Source of the DNA: Fulvia fulva
Taxonomy: Eukaryota; Ascomycota; Dothideomycetes; Mycosphaerellales; Mycosphaerellaceae
Assembly (NCBI RefSeq): GCF_020509005.1
Contig: NC_063014.1
Span: 3,348,001 to 3,412,000 of the forward strand
Direction of reading: 5' to 3'
DNA length: 64,000 nt
Positions 10,195-21,273 of the stretch are shown here, in pieces. A program made the position numbers and the translations under genes. The notes under the pieces were generated by a model. That model searched no databases and was not told the origin of the DNA. It worked only from the letters and a program-made list of their open reading frames with translations. The stretch's first letter is position 1, and every line of letters starts with the position of its first letter.

Positions 10195-10848
10195 TTTTGT
10201 TAGTCTATTACTTCCGGGAGCCTTCCTAGCGTATATAGTTATGTGCTGCTTCTAGACTCTAGAGGTAGATTATATACGCTATAGATTAGGACCTAGCCTT
10301 AAGTTGTTTTAAGCTATACTATAGTAATATCCCTATCGGTTCTCGGCTAGGCCTACTAGTCCTCTACTAGTACCTTCTTACTAATATAGATATATGTTCG
10401 TAGGACTCCCTCGGTTCTATTTCTTGATACGTAGTATCTCTAGTCTCGTATAGTTAATAGAATCCTAGAGTATAGGTTGATCTACGGTTCCTATATTACT
10501 ATAATATAGTGTTCCTCCGGGTCTAAGGCTTTTAGAAAGCTCCTTTAGACTTTGTCTTTACTTCTGTTTATATTATACTAAATGATTAATAGTCTACTAG
10601 TATAAGGCATTAGGACATGTTTGTGTCTAGGTCTGTTTAGTCTTACTATTAGTCTTACTATTAGTTTTCCCGTCCTTCCTCCTATTCTTCCCTTTAGGGT
10701 TAGCTCCCTATTATTGAGTTAATTCTTATTTGTCTATTACTCTACGCTACCTTATATAGAAACGTTAGTCTCCCTATTACTAGTACTATTTATAGCTCCT
10801 CTTATAGCCGGGGTCTCTTATTCGGGTAGGTAGTTCTCTCTAGTTGTT
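10195..10848 (-). pseudogene. LINE-C ORF1 tail and ORF2 endonuclease fragment (RIP-degraded)
   Basis: On the minus strand, about 10650 down to 10200 reads as the start of a LINE endonuclease: ALDPEEHYIIVIQEPWINLY, then RTYICISKK and VYNLPLESRS, matching LINE-A ORF2 residues about 10-135 with RIP-type stops. The stretch 10690-10848 corresponds to the low-complexity C-terminus of ORF1. It continues on the far side of LINE-B copy I (20055-21150), so the two parts were once contiguous. The left end is lost at the LINE-A/Gypsy-1 boundary, and the rest of ORF2 is not in the window. Confidence 0.7.
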
Positions 10849-10869
10849 TCTATTTACCTACGATCTCTT

Positions 10870-10913
10870 GACCCGCCGTCTTCTACTACTACGTGGCTCG
10901 TACCTATTTAATA
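10870..10913 (+). repeat. 44-bp copia LTR 3' end fused to the LINE-B 5' end
   Basis: This segment matches the last 44 bp of the copia-1 LTRs (42912-42955 and 48133-48176), differing only by C/T and G/A changes. It lies inside the 13-bp TSD of LINE-B copy I and directly before LINE-B 5' sequence. The 8 bases between TSD and LTR piece (10862-10869) are unexplained. LINE-B copy II lacks the LTR piece. Confidence 0.75.
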
Positions 10914-11149
10914 GGGGTGAATCACGACACATTCGAAAGCTCTTATTAAGGCCATTCTAACGATATATAAAGCAGGCCACTACCCCTAGAATTGAGGGAG
11001 TTCTACCTTATTTAATCTAGATAGCTTAAAGTTCTCTTCACCCTGTTTCTTCAGCTCTAAACGCCGCGGAGGTGCCTAGCTATATTAGGCAACTCCTAGG
11101 CAATAGTAGCCTAGGCTACGGCACTAACGGCGCCTACGGCCCTATAGGC

Positions 11150-11936
11150 GAAGCTCCCCTAAGACAACTAGTAGCAACTTATAGAGGACGTAAAAAGTAT
11201 AGAAACTAACGATTAGCTCCTATACCGGTCTCTATAGGTAATAATTACTTAGCTACGTACGGCGCTAGTACTATCGTACTACCGAGGGCAATAAGAAATC
11301 AGGACGACGTCTTAGCCGATTAATAAGGCCACCCGGAATTTACACCCCTATAGCTAGGTATCGGTCGCGGTATCGATACTAGGCCCCCGCCTAACGTACG
11401 ATATAGTTACGATGTATATTATAGTAAAGGAAGACTAGGCCGAAGTTACGAAGCTATCGAACAAGGAGCTCGCCTAACGAATCAATTAACTAGTAGTAGT
11501 CGTAGTGAACTAATAGTCTAACGGCACTCTATAGATCTATACTAGCTCTACTACTACTAGGAGGCACCTAGAGGCATAGCTATAGTAGGTATCTAAGGTT
11601 ACGCTATTAGCGAAGGTCTTAACGAAGCAATTTACGATCCTAGTCTACGATATACCTAAGGAGTTCGACCTAACTAACTAAGGTCACCTACGTACTCTCT
11701 AAGAGGACAACCCGGTCACTCTTAACTCTCTAATCTAGAAGGCGACTTGGCTCTATAGGAAATGGCTAGAAGGTAAGAAGGCCGCGGCGCTAATAGTATA
11801 GCTATAAGACGCGAAAGCGGCGGATCTAGCGATATAATAAGGCCTGATCTAGTAATATAGCCTTAAGATAGTAGAAAAGCACTCCTTATCCTTTCGTGTC
11901 CTCTAATACTTTAAATGCTAACAGTATAGACACTAA
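11150..11936 (+). pseudogene. LINE-B copy I ORF1, 5' part
   Basis: With stops read as Gln/Trp, one frame gives a LINE ORF1: IEDVKSIETND, EVTKLSNKELAQRINQ, VTLLAKVLTKQFTILVYDIP, then KIVEKHSLSFRVLQYFKCQQY. The last stretch aligns with the first zinc knuckle of LINE-A ORF1 (HRVLQCFQCQQYGH). The frame is cut inside this knuckle by chimera 1 and resumes at 16141. Many TAG/TAA stops are present. The start codon is not identifiable. Confidence 0.75.
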
Positions 11937-12118
11937 ACCTATACGTATATAGATAGATAGATTTGTCATTCCCCTGTTCTAGGACCCTATCCGGCCTATA
12001 TAGGTATATATCTATTGTTATGTACAAAGGGAAACCCGAATAGGTGAAAACCCTTCCCGCCCCCGACTACTCCTTATCTAGTTTAGCTTTCCCTCTGAAC
12101 GTACGTAGTCTATATCAC

Positions 12119-15050
12119 TACCCCGTTAGCCCCCGCTCCTAGCCGGTCTCGTCGCGCTACGTCGTGTCCTCTCTTCCTATACTGCTCCTACTAGGCGGTA
12201 CTATTCTAGCTAGCCCTTCTCTAGTATCTAGTTCGTAATGCGCCGTAGGTCCTTAGCGTTGTTAAGAAGTGCCCTAATCGTCCGGTTCCTCGCCTTTACT
12301 ATCTACTCCCCCCTTCCTAGCGACTACCTCGGATAGACGAGGAGTACGTACCGTACGTTCTAGGAGCGATAGCCGTAGGGGCAGCTAGTATTCGTATATC
12401 CTAGAACCTTCCTCTATAATAGGTACCCCTAGAGGCCGATGTGTTCGCTTCGTAGTTAGGTTACTATGCTACTCTATACCCTCGTAAGGCGGTAGTAGAT
12501 AAGCTTCGGGGGGTACTTGACCGCGGATTTTGTAGCTAACTATTCCTTAGGTTGTCCCGCTAGCTAAGGGCGTCTACTATGCCCTACAACCTAGTTGTTC
12601 TACCTCTCTTTCTATAGTTGCTCTACAAACGATTTCTTACCTTCCTATTATGTTGCTAGCTGTTCGTCCCTTACCCGGTAGTTCGGCTCGTTTCCGGGTC
12701 GAATGCCCCTATACGCTAGTACTGATTCGCGGGCCCTTACGACTATACTAGCGATGACCTTCTATACTAGGTACTGTGCCGACTTGCCTAAGTAGGAGGT
12801 CCGTAGTCCCTAGATGTATAGGTCGATTGGCGGTATAGCGGTCTCGTACTTAAGTATCCTCGTTAGTGTCGACTTATATGCCCCGGTGACCTTCCTTAGG
12901 CATTGGTTTTAGATCTTCGCTAGCGGCGCGACGAGTCCCTTCGATAGGCAGGCCCTCTCGCCTAAGGACTACACTTGGCTACTATAGGTAAGGACTGGCC
13001 GTACAATAGCCGTATATAGAAGCCGTTACTACCGGAAGTCCGCCCCCTATATAGACGTAGTGAGCCTCTAGTATGATGCTATATTCTGTTTAGCTTTCCG
13101 TAATATTGCCTATACGTACTTCCTCTACCGTAGCGCCGGGTCTACCTATAGTCCGAGGATCCTAAGCTAATTTGCCGGGTTAGTCGTATAACCCTATATC
13201 TAGATAGAAGCTTATATATTGTGGAACCGTGGCCGGCGCGTAAAGTGTATTAGATTGTACTTTTCTAGGGCAAACCGAGCCCCGTGCCTCCTAGCCTAGT
13301 CCTCGTAGATCTTGTGCTTCTCTTCTAGTAGCCTATAGTTCTCCTTAGTCGAGGAAGACTACGCTAGGATGTTCGTATCGTCTACGAAGCCGCTCGTAGC
13401 GGTGTTCTAGGATTCTAGGGCTAGGAGTAGCGTCGCTATAAAGAAGAGGAACAGAATAGGTACTAGCGTTAAGCCTTACGGGATTCTAGTATAGACTACT
13501 TGAAATGGGCTTCTATACTAGCCGACTAGGATCGACGTACTACGGTTTTAGAGGTAGGACCGTACGAAGTTAACAAGCCACTTAGGGAGTCCCTTCGACC
13601 TTAGGATGTAGAGTAGCCGCGGGTATAACACGTAGTCGAAGGCTCCCGATATGTCTAGGCTAAGTAAGGAAGCCACCTTGTCCCTATTCTTATACTAGAT
13701 AGCCTTTACCTAAGAGGTGATAAGTTCTATCGCGGATAGCGTCGATCGCTATAGGCGCGCACCTATCTAGGTGTCCGGGAGTAGGGAGTGTTCCTCTACC
13801 GCCTCGGAGAGTCTCGTTATAACTAGCTTCTTAAGCGCCTTCCTAAGAGTGTTAAGGAGCGCAATTAGGCGGTACGACTTCACCTACGTATAGTCTTCCT
13901 TCTACGGCTTACGTAGGACTACTGTCGTCGATTGTTTAAAAGCTATCGGGTGGTACCCGGTCTGTAGGTAGGCGTTAAAGATCGCTATAACTACTAGGGC
14001 TAGTTGATCTCTACACTTCTTTAGTAGCTCGTTTAGGATCCTATCCGGCCCCGGGGCTTTCTTCGCCGGCAACTTCCTTAGTATAGCGGCAACTTCTCCC
14101 TCGGACACCTCCTATTAGACCGCGATACTAGGGGCTAGGGGAGTAGAGCTGTTTATATCGCTTAGATTAGCCTCGACTAGGGGCGGGAAGAACTTGCTAG
14201 CTAGTAGACGCGCCTTGGCCTCGGGGTCGCTAACCGGGCCACTAGGCGATTGTAGCGCTAGGATAGAGAAGGAGGGGCCCTATGTAGGGTCCTGTCGGGC
14301 CCATTTCGCTAGCTTCCACATCCTCTCTAGCTTGCCGGCGATTTCTTCTACTGTAGCCCTCTAGCCGACTACTTTCTCCCTTCGTATTATAGCTTTCTTC
14401 TATTAGTATGCCTCCCTATATACGTTCTAAGCCTCCTCGCTATAGCTGCTCGTCTATACCCGGCGGGCTCTCCTTGCTTCTCTTACTACCGTAGTGTACT
14501 CCGGCGTCTAGTATAGTTTAGACTATGTCGTTAGTTAGGTAAGCGGAACGTGAAGTGAGGTCGCTTTTCTTATTTCGTCTATCAACCCCTAAACTACTTC
14601 GTCTATCTCGTCTTTACTGTTGTATTACTACTACGCGATCTAGACTAGCCTCTTAGAGTCATCGAGGTACGCCTAGATATTGGCCTAGTAGGCCTTTCCC
14701 TAGTTTAGCTTAGGGGTTCTCGCTAGTGTGCGTTATATCTATATCGTAATAGAGGTCCTGACTAGCATATAGTCTAACGACGCCTCGAGTTCATGTTCGA
14801 TCCTATAGTAGGTTACCGTGTAGTAGTAGCTATCTAAGATCTAGGAGAGGTCGATCGTGCCTTAGAGTCCCCCTCTCTTCTAGGTGCCCAGGTCCTTCGG
14901 GGTATTAAGGGCAATTGCGTTGCTCGCTATCAAGTCGAGTACTTCGTCGGCTATAGGGTACGGCTGTATAAGGCTTTCCTAGGAAGGGTAGTATATATTA
15001 AAGTCTCCTACTACGATGTAGTACCCTTGTCTCTTAAGCGTACTGTCTAG
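12119..15050 (-). pseudogene. LINE-B ORF2 3' part in chimera 1 (EN-RT, RIP-degraded)
   Basis: Minus-strand LINE ORF2 lacking its first part, of the same family as 16949-19873. An open 68-codon stretch at 14108-13902 retains the RT entry motif (KKAPGPDRILNELLKKC, TTVVLRKP). The FVDDTNI relic lies near 13370-13390. The 5' break is within the endonuclease, just before the GDFN motif, at the junction with the module. RIP stops are spread throughout. The position of the terminal stop is approximate. Confidence 0.8.
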
Positions 15051-16128
15051 TAAGGAAGGAATCGTATTTAGTAAGCTAGCTACGAGATAAGGTAACAAGT
15101 CTTAACCGCGCTTTCCTACTTATCTAGCACTACCGTGTAGCCTCGTTTCGAGAGGTTAGCCCGGAGTAAAAGCTTCCCTCTACGCCCTCCCTCCCTGTTT
15201 GCTCCTTAAGCCAATATCCACCTCTATAGGCCTAAGCCCTTTAGTGCTCTCTATTGACCGACATGCGCATCCGTCCTCTCGGGCTATATAGACAGTATCA
15301 GCCGTCGCTACTAGTATATACTACGCCCTAGGTTTTGACGCCCTTCGCGTTACCGTAGCCTATCTCTAGAAAGCGGCCGTCTATACCTCGTAGGTTTGCT
15401 CGGGGCATACACTACGCCGGGCAGCGTACTCCTTACGTTTCTACCTACTAACTAATATGAAGTTCCTTATTACCCTACCCTCGATCCTCCCCGATCACCG
15501 AACTAATCCACTTATATTATACGTCTTTTCCCCGTCCTAATAGCCGTCTTTTCCTTGCTTAGGCTATCGTCTTTTCCTCGTCGTAATCTACTATATTAGA
15601 CTAGGTACGTTGTGAAGTAGGATAGGCAGTGCCTTAGGCAAAACCCTCGTTCCTATACCGGGTGTTTAATAGGCCCTTATAGGCTTCGTCGCGTATCTAC
15701 CTGCCTACCGTATTGCCCGCTAGTAAACACTAGATTGTTTCGTAGTCCGCTCGACGCCGTTATATAGTCCGCTTAGTTGTTGTTCTATAGTCCGCTCGTC
15801 TAATGTTCGTCGCTTAGCCCGCTCGGTTTACGGTCTCCGGAGGTAAAAATTCTGTACTTATACTAGAGGTGTCCTATCGAGCGTATAGGCCACGGTTCCG
15901 CGCCCTTCTTACACGTAGAAAGAAGAGGGACTCGCTCCCGATACGAGTACACGCTCGTCGGATAGTTTTTATACCCGTTTTGCTAGTAGTCCTCTATTCG
16001 CCGCGGCTTCGCCTACGCTACGCGCCCGTCGCGCCTACGACGCTCTAGCGTAAGAATACTTGGCTCTCTCGTAGCTAGACGAGAGGTTCGTAGCCGACAC
16101 TACGTATAGGTGATTCTCGTCGTCGACC
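15051..16128 (-). repeat. 1078-bp non-coding chimera module, copy 1
   Basis: It is nearly the same as 52679-53756, of identical length (1078 bp) with the same ends, differing mostly by C/T and G/A changes. No coding frame is visible on either strand. Internal features include three 23-bp tandem units beginning CGTCTTTTCC (15522, 15545, 15568), four copies of TAGYCCGCT at 15743, 15765, 15788 and 15815, and a perfect 7-bp stem CTCTCGT/ACGAGAG with a 6-base loop near 16064-16083, close to its sense 5' end. In both places it sits at the 5' side of a truncated LINE. I do not recognise its source; no tRNA-like or Pol III box is evident. Confidence 0.85.
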
Positions 16129-16140
16129 TATACGTATATA

Positions 16141-16560
16141 AACAAGTAGGCCTACTCGAACTATATAGGAGACTATATATCTAGGGACTATATATTAGCT
16201 ACGAGACGGTACGCGAACTATCCGGGGTACTACCTATTATATAGCGCGGAATGCCTATAGAGGAAACTAGCGAAAAACAAGGCGATTATAATTAGAACCG
16301 TCGCCCTAAGATTCTACGGTAACCGTAAGGCTAGCCTATACCGGAACTAGCTAGCGGCGGTCGGGTATAAGCGCCCTAGGGCCGAGAACGTTATAAAGGA
16401 TACGTAACCTAGGGCGTACGAGAGGCTACGTACTCTACTAGCTACGGCGAGGGAATCTAACTAGGCCCGGCTCCCCTTTAGTATATAGCCGATAGGCGTA
16501 GACTAGGACGTATAAGGTAGTATAATATAGGATATTATAGAGGAAATAATTGTCGATAAC
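16141..16560 (+). pseudogene. LINE-B copy I ORF1, 3' part (zinc knuckles)
   Basis: Continues the frame broken at 11936. The reading ATRRYANYPGYYLLYSAEC aligns with the Cys-rich part of LINE-A ORF1 (CACCGRRHPAYSSQCP), with most Cys changed to Tyr by G-to-A. The basic C-terminal region follows and ends close to the ORF2 start. The uninterrupted version of this joint can be read on the minus strand around 42480-42560 in copy II. Confidence 0.72.
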
Positions 16561-16564
16561 GATA

Positions 16565-19500
16565 ACTAGCCTCGATACGCTTAGTATTATCTAGTATAAC
16601 GTCAACTATAGTAAGGATATAGTCTAGAACCATTTCCTATACGAGGCGGACCCGTACGTCTACTACGTCCTAGTAATCTAGAAGCTATAGATTAACCCGT
16701 AATATAAGAGACTTACGACCTACAAGTTACTAGGCTATACGATATACCTACGAGGCGACGGTAGACCCCGTACGTACTTCTATATTAGTAAGGACATACT
16801 AGAATCCGACTAGGAGGTAGTATACTACGTAGACGAAGAAGGCGGGGGCGATATTACCTCCCTCTACGTAGGTAGTACCTAGATACATAACCTATATATA
16901 TAACCGCTAGCCTCGAGGTCTAGCCGCGACCTTAGGGTCTATAGACACCTAGACAGTACGCTTAAGAGACAAGGGTGCCATATCGTAGTAGGAGACTTTA
17001 ATATATACTACCCTTCCTAGGAAAGCCTTATATAGCCGTACCCTATAGCCGACGAAGTACTCGACTTGATAGCGAGTAACGTAATTGCCCTTAATACCCC
17101 GAAGGACCAAGGTACCTAGAAGAGAGGGGGACTCTAAGGCATGATCGACCTCTCCTAGATCTTAGATAGCTACTACTATATAGTAACCTACTATAGGATC
17201 GAATATAGACTCGAGGCGTCGTTAGGCTATATACTAGTCAGCACCTCTATTACGATATAGATATAACGTATACTAGCGAGAACCCCTAAGCTATACTAGG
17301 GAAAGGCCTACTTAGCTAATATCTAGGCGTACCTCGATAACTCCGAGAGGCTAGTCTAGATCGCGTAGTAGTAATACAATAGTAAAGACGAGATAGACGA
17401 AGCAGTCTAGGGGTTAATAGACGAAATAAGAATAGCGACCTTACTTTACGTTCCGCTTACCTAACTAACGACATAGTCTAAACTATACTAGACGCCGGAG
17501 TGCACTACGGTAGTAAGAGAAGTAAGGAGAGCCCGCCGGGTATAGACGAGCAGCTATAGCGAGGAGGCCTAGAACGTATATAGGGAGGTATACTAATAGA
17601 AGAAAGCTATAATACGAAGGGAGAAAGTAGTCGGCTAGAGGGCTATAGTAGAAGAAATCGCCGGCAAGCTAGAGAGGATGTAGAAGCTAGCGAAATAGGC
17701 CCGATAGGACCCTATATAGGGCCCCTCCTTCTCTATTCTAGCGCTATAATCGCCTAGTAGCCCGGTTAGCGACCCCGAGACCAAGGCGCGTCTACTAGCT
17801 AGTAAGTTCTTCCCGCCCCTAGTCGAGGCTAATCTAAGCGATATAAATAGCTCTACTCCTCTAGCCCCTAGTATCGCGGTCTAATAGGAGGTGTCCGAGG
17901 GAGAAGCTGCCGCTATACTTAGGAAGTTACTAGCGAAGAAAGCCCCGGGGCCGGATAGGATCCTAAACGAGCTACTAAAGAAGTATAGAGATTAACTAGC
18001 CCTAGTAGTTATAGCGATCTTTAACGCCTGCCTATAGACCGGATACTACCCGATAGTATTTAAATAATCGAGGATAGTAGTCCTACGTAAGCCGTAGAAG
18101 GAAGACTATACGTAGGTAAAGTCGTACCGCCTAATTACGCTCCTTAATACTCTTAGGAAGGCGCTTAAGAAGCTAGTTATAACGAGACTCTTCGAGGCGG
18201 TAGAGGAATACTCCCTACTCCCGGACACCTAGATAGGTACGCGCCTATAGCGATCGACGCTATCCGCGATAGAACTTATTACCTCTTAGGTAAAGGCCAT
18301 CTGGTATAAGAATAGGGACAAGGTGGCTTCCTTACTTAGCCTAGACGTATCGGGAGCCTTCGACTACGTGTTATACCCGCGGCTACTCTATATCCTAAGG
18401 TCGAAAGGACTCCCTAAGTAGCTTATTAACTTCGTACGGTCCTACCTCTAAAACCGTAGTACGTCGATCCTAGTCGGTTAGTATAAAAGCCTATTTTAAG
18501 TAGTCTATACTAGAATCCCGTAAGGCTTAACGCTAGTACCTATCCTATTCCTCTTCTTTATAGCGACGCTACTCCTAGCCCTAGAATCTAAGAATACCGC
18601 TACGAGCGGCTTTATAGACGACACGAACATCCTAGCGTAGTCTTCCTCGACTAAGGAGAACTATAGGCTACTAGAAGAGAAGCACAAGATCTACGAGGAC
18701 TAGGCTAGGAGGTACGGGGCTCGGTTTGCCCTAGAAAAGTACAATCTAATATACTTTACGCGCCGGCTACGGTTCTATAATATACAAGCTTCTATCTAGA
18801 TATAGGGGCACACGACTAACCCGGCAAATCAGCTTAGGATCCTCGGACTATAGGTAGACCCGGCGCTACGGTAGAGGAAGTACGTATAGGCAATATTACG
18901 GAAAGCTAAACAGAATATAGCATTATACTAGAGGCTTACTACGTCTATATAGGGGGCGGACTTTCGGTAGTTACGACTTCTATATACGGCTATTATACGG
19001 CCAGTCCTTACCTATAGTAGCTAAGTGTAGTCCTTAGGCGAGAGGGCCTACCTATCGAAGGGACTCGTCGCGCCGCTAGCGAAGATCTAAAACTAATGCC
19101 TAAGGAAGGTCACCGGGGTATATAAGTCGACACTAATAAGGATACTTAAGCACGAGACCGCTATACCGCCGATCGACCTATATATCTAGGGACTACGGAC
19201 CTCCTACTTAGGCAAGTCGGCATAATACCTAGTATAGAAGGTTATCGCTAGTATAGTCGTAAGGGCCCGCGAATTAGTACTAGCGTATAAGGGCATTCGA
19301 CCCGGAAACGAGCCGAACTACCGGGTAAGGGACGAATAGCTAGTAATATAATAGGAAGGTAAGAAGTCGTTTATAGAGCAACTATAGAAAGAGAGGTAGA
19401 ACAACTAGGGTATAGGGTATAGTAGACGCCCTTAGCTAGCGGGACAACCTAAGGAATAGTTAGCTACGAAATCCGCGGTCAAGCACCCCCCGAAGCTTAT

Positions 19501-19873
19501 CTACTACCGCCTTACGAGGGTATAGAGTAGTATAGTAACCTAACTACGAAGCGAACACATCGGCCTCTAGGGGTACCTATTATAGAGGAAGGTTCTAGGA
19601 TACACGAATACTAGCTACCCCTACGGCTATTACTCCTAGAACGTACGGTACGTACTCCTCGTCTATCCGAGGTAGTCGCTAGGAAGGGGGGAGTAGATAG
19701 TAAAGGCGAGGAACCGGACGATTAGGGCACTTCTTAATAACGCTAAGGACCTACGGCGTATTACGAACTAGATACTAGAGAAGGGCTAGCTAGAACAGTA
19801 CCGCCTAGTAGGAGCAGTGTAGGAAGAGAGGACACGACGTAGCGCGACGAGACCGGCTAGGAGCGGGGGCTAA
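16565..19873 (+). pseudogene. LINE-B copy I ORF2 (endonuclease-RT, RIP-degraded)
   Basis: The endonuclease start reads IIQYNVNYSKDIVQNHF near 16590, followed by HIVVGDFNIYYP near 16980 and RT motifs KAPGPDRILNELLKK near 17940, SLDVSGAFD near 18340 and GFIDDTNI near 18610. The C-terminal Cys-rich end and a TAA at 19871-19873 follow. It resembles LINE-A ORF2 in layout but is clearly a different family. There are numerous TAG/TAA stops of the Gln/Trp type. It is non-functional. Confidence 0.83.
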
Positions 19874-20041
19874 CGGGGTAGTAATATAGACTGCGTACGT
19901 TTAGAGGGAAAGCTAATCTAGATAAGGAGTAGTCGGGGGCGGGAAGGGTTTTCACCTATTCGGGTTTCCCTTTTTATATAACAATAGATATATACCTATA
20001 TAGGCCGGATAGGGTCCTAGAACAGGGGAATGACAAATCTA
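19874..20041 (+). other. LINE-B 3' UTR and CTAT tail
   Basis: The 3' UTR ends GGGGAATGACAAAT followed by CTATCTA-type repeats. The same UTR occurs at 29870-30020 (plus) and, reverse complemented, at 11960-12110 and 39215-39330. The tail unit differs between copies. Confidence 0.75.
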
Positions 20042-20054
20042 TCTATTTACCTAC

Positions 20055-21150
20055 TAGGAACCTAGTTAGTATTATTACCCTTACTTCCTACGCTCTCTAC
20101 TAAGCTAATAGTCTAACTAGGCATTAGTTTAACTATACCGGGTGTTTTCTCCTATATACTACGTATGTTATGTCCTCCTTCCGTTTTTAGTACTCTTAGG
20201 TCACGTAATCACTAGTATAGTAGGAGCAGACTAGTATAGCTTTACTATACTTTAGAGCAATATGTCCGTACTGTTAATAGTTAAGACATTAAAGGATTCT
20301 ATAGTTACTTTAATAAATTTCTATATCTAGCCTCTTAAAGTCCTAGTATAACCCTTAGTCTAAGACCTTGTTTGCTTACTCTAGTATTATAACCTATAAG
20401 ATTAGCGAGGAGGCCCTCTTGCCCTCCTCTATCTTCTTCTTAACCTACGCTATCTTTATGATCTATAGTCCTAGTGCTATTACCTAGTTTTGCCTCTAGA
20501 GGTTTAGTATATCCCTTTATATATTAAAGGTTCGTAGGACCCTATACGTAATTACTATATACTATTATTAGGAGACTTTTGCTGTGCTCCCAATCTTTAG
20601 TATCTACTCCTTATTTATTTCGAGGGCCTTCTTGTCCTATACGTATACTATAAATAGCTTAACCCCTTTATTCTCTACCCTTACTTCTATTATTCCCTTT
20701 ACTCTAATCTTCTCGACTATCTCCCTCCCGGTCATCTTTCCTATCTCTTCCTTCTCTTTCTAGTCCGTAATATAGACTCGTAGTACTATACTCTAGGGGG
20801 GGTAGATTGGCTCGCGATTATTACCTAGGTCGTTAGGCCCTAGGTCTGTCTCGGGTCTCTTTAAGGGTTGTTTCTCACGTTTCGTATTACTACCTCGATT
20901 GCCCTATTAATCGTAGTACTTATTTGTCGTTTAAGCGCCTTTAATCCCCTAAGTAGTTCGCTTATTACTCCTTTTAGTACTCTCTCCGGAAATCTCCCTT
21001 CTTCTACCGCTACTATCTCTTCCGCCTTCTTATAGAGCGTCCTCTACTCGTCTCCCCCTTGCTCTCGGTCGTCTACTACCGTCGTCGTCGCTATCTAGGT
21101 CTCTCTAGGTCGTGTAATCTCTCTCTAGATATATAGGTCAATCGGCGGTA
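20055..21150 (-). pseudogene. LINE-C ORF1 (RIP-degraded)
   Basis: The minus strand reads as LINE ORF1: LYKKAEEIVAVEEGRFPERV, ISELLRGLKALKRQI, GREIVEKI, then QYGHIALKYSKAILVCSYY, aligning with LINE-A ORF1 residues about 50-340 including the knuckles. Both knuckle Cys loss and stops are of RIP type. Its C-terminal end continues at 10848 once LINE-B copy I is removed. The upstream end meets a truncated copia LTR near 21150. Confidence 0.75.
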
Positions 21151-21154
21151 TTAA

Positions 21155-21253
21155 TGCTATATATAGATATACGCTATCCTATTAGGTCCTTCTTTATTTA
21201 TATAATCTATAATTCCTATCTTCTACGGCTACGTAGTCCGTACCTATTTAATA
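21155..21253 (+). repeat. Copia-2 5' LTR remnant
   Basis: It matches the last ~100 bp of the 3' LTR at 26272-26493 (shared ATTAGGTCCTTCTTTATTTA and the end TACCTATTTAATA, where the LTR end TTAACA has become TTAATA). The first ~120 bp are missing. Confidence 0.75.
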
Positions 21254-21273
21254 GGTTATAAGCCCGGGTTAGC
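21254..21273 (+). other. Copia-2 primer-binding site
   Basis: GGTTATAAGCCCGGG lies directly after the LTR. It is the same site as in copia-1 (GGTTATGAGCCCGGG) with one G-to-A change. It is complementary to the anticodon region of initiator tRNA-Met. Confidence 0.65.

Larger units (their letters stand above)
11937..16140 (-). mobile_element. Chimera 1: 1078-bp module fused to 5'-truncated LINE-B
   Basis: On the minus strand the unit is module (16128 to 15051), LINE-B from within the endonuclease to the 3' end (15050 to about 11961), then an ATCT-type tail at 11952-11960. A direct duplication flanks the entire unit: TATACGTATATA at 11940-11951 and 16129-16140, possibly 15 bp if preceding ACC is counted (11937, 16126). 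So module and LINE inserted together. The target lies inside ORF1 of LINE-B copy I. All parts are RIP-mutated. Confidence 0.85.
10849..20054 (+). mobile_element. LINE-B copy I with 13-bp TSD, interrupted by chimera 1
   Basis: A 13-bp duplication TCTATTTACCTAC flanks the insertion (10849-10861 and 20042-20054). Inside are a 44-bp copia LTR end (10870-10913), the LINE-B 5' UTR and ORF1, a nested composite element (11952-16128), the rest of ORF1, ORF2, the 3' UTR and a CTAT tail. The host sequence on both sides is LINE-C (minus), which reads continuously once the insert is removed. The LINE-B part is heavily RIP-mutated. The copy is full length apart from the nested insertion. Confidence 0.85.

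Noticed and set aside
15522..15590. 23-bp repeats in the module as a CRISPR-like array
   Set aside because: Only three contiguous imperfect units with no spacers, in a fungal transposon context.
11966..20041. Inverted LINE-B copies (11952-15050 minus, 16141-20041 plus) as one large palindromic transposon
   Set aside because: TSDs and the ORF1 continuity across 11936/16141 show a nested insertion instead.
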